Assembly (NCBI RefSeq): GCF_013364155.1
Contig: NZ_CP054916.1
Span: 8,772,001 to 8,836,000, forward strand
Direction: 5' to 3'
DNA: 64,000 bases
Origin: Streptomyces sp. NA02950
GTDB lineage: Bacteria > Actinomycetota > Actinomycetes > Streptomycetales > Streptomycetaceae
A program made the translations under genes and the position numbers. The notes beneath the pieces are model-generated. The model did no database searches. It saw nothing but the letters and a program-made list of their open reading frames with translations, and had not been told where the DNA came from. Positions 61,686-64,000 of this stretch are shown here, one piece after another. How positions within the stretch are numbered: the stretch's first letter is position 1; each line of letters opens with the position of its first letter.

Positions 61686-62870
61686 TCAGTAGTCCTTCAG
61701 GGTGTACGAGTTGACCAACCCCTTGGCCTCGGCCCTCCCGTCAGCCATCGCCTCCGGGCTCAGCATGGCCGGGTCGTCTGCCATCCGGGCATCCATCCGC
61801 TCCTTGTTGGACAGCGCGAAGTCCTGATGGTCCGTCATGTAGTCACGCAGCTCCCGCTCGTAGGCGGCGAAGGCCGTGGTGTGATCCCCGTCCGCGGCCT
61901 TCAGCTCACCCGCCAGGACATACGCACCCATCAGCGCCATGCTGGTGCCCTGACCCGACAGCGGTGAACCGCAGTAGCCCGCGTCGCCCAGCAGCGTCAC
62001 CCGCCCGCGTGACCAGGAGTCCATCCGGATCTGGGACACCGAGTCGAAGTGGAAGTCGGGGGCGCCCCACATGTACTCCAGCATCCGTGGCATCTCCCAG
62101 CCCGCGTCCGCATATGCCTCCGCCACCAGCCGCTTCCGGTCCGACACCGTCGAGTCGCGGAGGACCCGGGTGGGCGGCTCGTCCGAGTTGTAGCCGATGA
62201 ACACACGGGCCTCGGTGTTGTCCCGGACACTCATCACCATCCCGCCCCAGGCATTGCCACGGGTCCGGTAGATCACCTGCCAGCGGTCCAGCTCAAGGTA
62301 GTTCGGCACCGTCCACACGCCCAGATAGACACCGAGGTGGCGCAGGAAGTCCTCCTCCGGTCCGAAGACCATCGCCCGGGTGCTGGAGTGCACACCGTCC
62401 GCGGCCACCACGATGTCGAAGGAGCGCTTGGCGCCACGGTGGAAGGTGACGGCCACCTCGTCACCGCCCTGGACGATCGAGGCGATCGAGTCGTCGAAGA
62501 GGTACTCGATCCCGTTGCCACCGGCACTGAAGAGGATCGCGGCCAGATCGTCCCGCAGGATCTCCACATCGGGGCTGTCGATATCCCCGCCGCTGGCCGT
62601 CCAGTCAGTGGTGCTGAACAGCTCCTTGCCCTCGTCGTCGACCACCGACATCCCCCGCAGCCCCGTGCTCCGGCGGCGAATCCCGGCCAGCACACCCATG
62701 CGGTCGCACACCTCGAGCGCCGGCCCCCGCACATCGATCGCCTGCCCGCCCGGGCGCAGCCCCGCGGCCCGTTCGACCACCGTGACCTCGAAGCCGTACC
62801 GGTCCAGCCAGTAGGCCAGCGCGGGTCCGCCGATACTGGCACCGGAAATCAGAATCCTCGTCCTGCGCAT
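61686..62870 (-). CDS. FAD-dependent monooxygenase, p-hydroxybenzoate-hydroxylase fold
   Basis: A 394-residue flavin enzyme. The FAD motif is RILISGASIGGPALAYWLDR (G-x-S-x-x-G variant), the DG motif is VVAADGVHSSTR, and the second FAD motif is LLGDAGYCGSPLSGQGTSMA. It is of the class that hydroxylates aromatics or tetracycline-like substrates. The start at 62868-62870 with GGAG seven bases before it is preferred over upstream in-frame codons. No pathway genes are adjacent; the gene-poor region upstream presumably holds its promoter and operators. Confidence 0.86.
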   Translation of the reverse strand: MRRTRILISGASIGGPALAYWLDRYGFEVTVVERAAGLRPGGQAIDVRGPALEVCDRMGVLAGIRRRSTGLRGMSVVDDEGKELFSTTDWTASGGDIDSPDVEILRDDLAAILFSAGGNGIEYLFDDSIASIVQGGDEVAVTFHRGAKRSFDIVVAADGVHSSTRAMVFGPEEDFLRHLGVYLGVWTVPNYLELDRWQVIYRTRGNAWGGMVMSVRDNTEARVFIGYNSDEPPTRVLRDSTVSDRKRLVAEAYADAGWEMPRMLEYMWGAPDFHFDSVSQIRMDSWSRGRVTLLGDAGYCGSPLSGQGTSMALMGAYVLAGELKAADGDHTTAFAAYERELRDYMTDHQDFALSNKERMDARMADDPAMLSPEAMADGRAEAKGLVNSYTLKDY

Positions 62871-63606
62871 GGTGTTCTCCGTTTCAGCCACGGTTCTCAC
62901 TGACATGTGAAGGCTGCTGGAACACACCGACAGGCCACCGACACCGGACCGACGACGTGCCGACGGCGCACCGACGGACACCGACGTCGCATCGGCACTT
63001 CACCGACACGTCTTCCCCACGCTCGACACGCCACCGCACAATGGAGTTGGACACCGCACACCGTGTCGAGTGGGGACATCATGGGGAAGTGAGCCATTAA
63101 TGAGAGTGTTACGTCGATGTGTTGTGTGGTTCCACTGTGATCGATGAAACTGGTGTTTCCGACCGGCGAGACCAAAAACGGCGGTACGGTCGCACTGGTG
63201 ATGTTCGGTCCGCCCCCCACGATCCGAACAGGATGGGACCACATGATGATTTCACTGGAGCACGTTCGCGTGTCCCGAGGGCCTGACGCCGCAGCGCGCG
63301 CCTGTCCCAGACCCCGCCGGAGACCTCACCTCTCCCCGCGCGGACCGGTCATGGCCACGGCGTAGCCGCCCCGAAGTCCCCGCCGAACGGCAGTCCACCG
63401 CGAGACCGGCCCCGTCCGGGCCCGCGGCGGCACCTCCACGTGTCCGCCGCCCCCACCCCGGCGTGTCGGCCTCCTCGGCGATGCCCTCCTCCGGCCCTGC
63501 CCGTCCGCGGCCACGACGGGCCCAGCGGTCTGTTCCCGCCCGGCCGGTGAGCCGGCTTGCCCATGGCCGTTCGGTGACGCACATCTGTGAGAAAGGAACG
63601 GATCAG
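62871..63606. promoter_or_regulatory. Gene-poor, repeat-rich region before the receiver-domain gene
   Basis: No convincing gene in 736 bp. From 62924 to 63007 the sequence CCGAC recurs about seven times at uneven spacing. A long inverted repeat follows: TCCCCAC-GC-TCGACAC at 63014-63029 and GTGTCGAGTGGGGA at 63063-63076, 14 paired bases with a 2-base bulge. The block 63090-63260 is AT-rich for this genome. A small ORF at 63144-63365 has no ribosome site and is not supported. AAGGA at 63594-63598 is the ribosome site of the next gene. Confidence 0.5.
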
Positions 63607-64000
63607 GTGCTCATTTCGCACCAGCCACGATCACGCGAAACATTTCCACGGGCCGTGCCTGCCCCCCGTAACGGCACACCGGGCCAGAGCGGTCACGTGC
63701 TGGCGGTCGGTACCCCCGGACCGCGGCTCGACCAGCTGACCCACACCCTGCGGTCGACCGGGCACGAGGTGAGCCACGCGGTGCCCGGCGACGTCGACCG
63801 CCAGGTGCGGCAATCGCCACCGGACGCCATCGTCGCCCTCGATGACACCCGGCACGGTCTGGATCTGATACGCGAGGTCCGCGCCGCCCCCGCCGGCCGG
63901 GCCCTTCCCCTGGTGATGGTCACCACCACCCCCGGTCCGGACGATGTGGCGGACCTGCTGCGCGGGGGCGCCGACGACTGCGTATCCGACAGCTCCGACC
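63607..64000 (+). CDS. Receiver-domain (CheY-like) protein, N-terminal part (runs off right edge)
   Basis: The first 131 codons of a probable response regulator. GTG 63607 follows AAGGA. After a 29-residue leader (SRETFPRAVPAPRNG) the receiver fold begins: HVLAVGTPGPRLDQLTHTL, PDAIVALDDTRHGLDLIREVR, LPLVMVTTTPGPDDVADLLR, GADDCVSDSSD. The acidic residues for phosphorylation are not clearly the usual pair, and the conserved Lys of GADDYVTKP reads S-D here. It may be an atypical receiver. The output domain is beyond the window. Confidence 0.65.
   Translation, partial: MLISHQPRSRETFPRAVPAPRNGTPGQSGHVLAVGTPGPRLDQLTHTLRSTGHEVSHAVPGDVDRQVRQSPPDAIVALDDTRHGLDLIREVRAAPAGRALPLVMVTTTPGPDDVADLLRGGADDCVSDSSD

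Noticed and set aside
62924..63007. CCGAC repeats considered as a CRISPR array
   Set aside because: Units are only about five to seven bases and unevenly spaced, with no spacers of constant length and no cas genes.
63144..63365. Small plus-strand ORF before the receiver gene
   Set aside because: No ribosome site, basic low-complexity C-terminus and no recognisable domain.

Overview
The window is chromosomal DNA from an actinomycete, almost certainly a Streptomyces. GC is very high, third positions are strongly G/C biased, start codons are a mix of ATG, GTG and TTG, genes often overlap by ATGA, and the families are typical of the genus (FUSC, DUF397 with XRE, SigJ/ECF41, TerD with CHAT, BlaI with M56). 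No tRNA, rRNA, insertion sequence, integrase or CRISPR array is visible. No core PKS or NRPS gene is present. A P450 runs off the left edge and a receiver-domain gene runs off the right edge.

Layout. At 1-2.7 kb a cytochrome P450 (partial) diverges from a FUSC-type efflux protein. At 2.75-7.2 kb lies a compact DNA-alkylation repair island on the minus strand: ada-alkA fusion, then ogt, a 2OG-Fe(II) oxygenase, a mini-Ada metal-binding protein, a cytosolic periplasmic-binding-like protein and alkB. An identical 16-nt element sits upstream of both ada-alkA and ogt. At 7.6-10 kb is a homodimeric-type 2-oxoacid dehydrogenase E1. At 10.1-12.45 kb is a lower-GC module of five small minus-strand genes (zinc ribbon, DUF397, two orphans, DUF6415-like) opposite an XRE-TPR regulator with an inverted repeat around its start.

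12.6-22 kb holds an SDR with a relic TetR gene and an intact operator, a DUF4032 kinase-like protein, a type II thioesterase, two tandem ATP-grasp ligases, psuK-psuG for pseudouridine catabolism, and PhzF, GNAT and MmcQ-like genes. 22-30 kb has two small proteins, a STAND ATPase with TPRs, azlCD with a divergent XRE-cupin regulator and paired operators, and a Ser/Thr kinase-FHA pair that looks degenerate. 30.5-36 kb has an ECF41 sigma factor with a partner flavin oxidoreductase, both preceded by matching ECF41-type promoters, then a ClpC-like AAA+ unfoldase and an HxlR-oxidoreductase pair.

37-48 kb has a CapA lipoprotein, a methyltransferase, a scar made of two broken peptidase genes, a secreted M6 metalloprotease, an acyl-CoA synthetase, an ArsC-like protein and a MurJ-type flippase. 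48.4-51.7 kb holds a stress protein and a DUF6153-DUF305-M56-BlaI set that suggests metal or envelope-stress sensing. 51.8-61.6 kb holds TerD, a large TPR-CHAT protease, a von Willebrand factor A protein with a secreted partner, and an S15-peptidase/ABC-ATPase fusion with its permease. The window closes with an FAD monooxygenase, a repeat-rich gene-poor stretch and the partial receiver gene.

The strongest leads are the shared element of the alkylation island, the ECF41 promoter pair, the decaying kinase-FHA pair, the AzlCD/XRE operators, the XRE-centred module of small genes and the peptidase-ABC fusion. All functions are read from sequence patterns alone; no database search was run.
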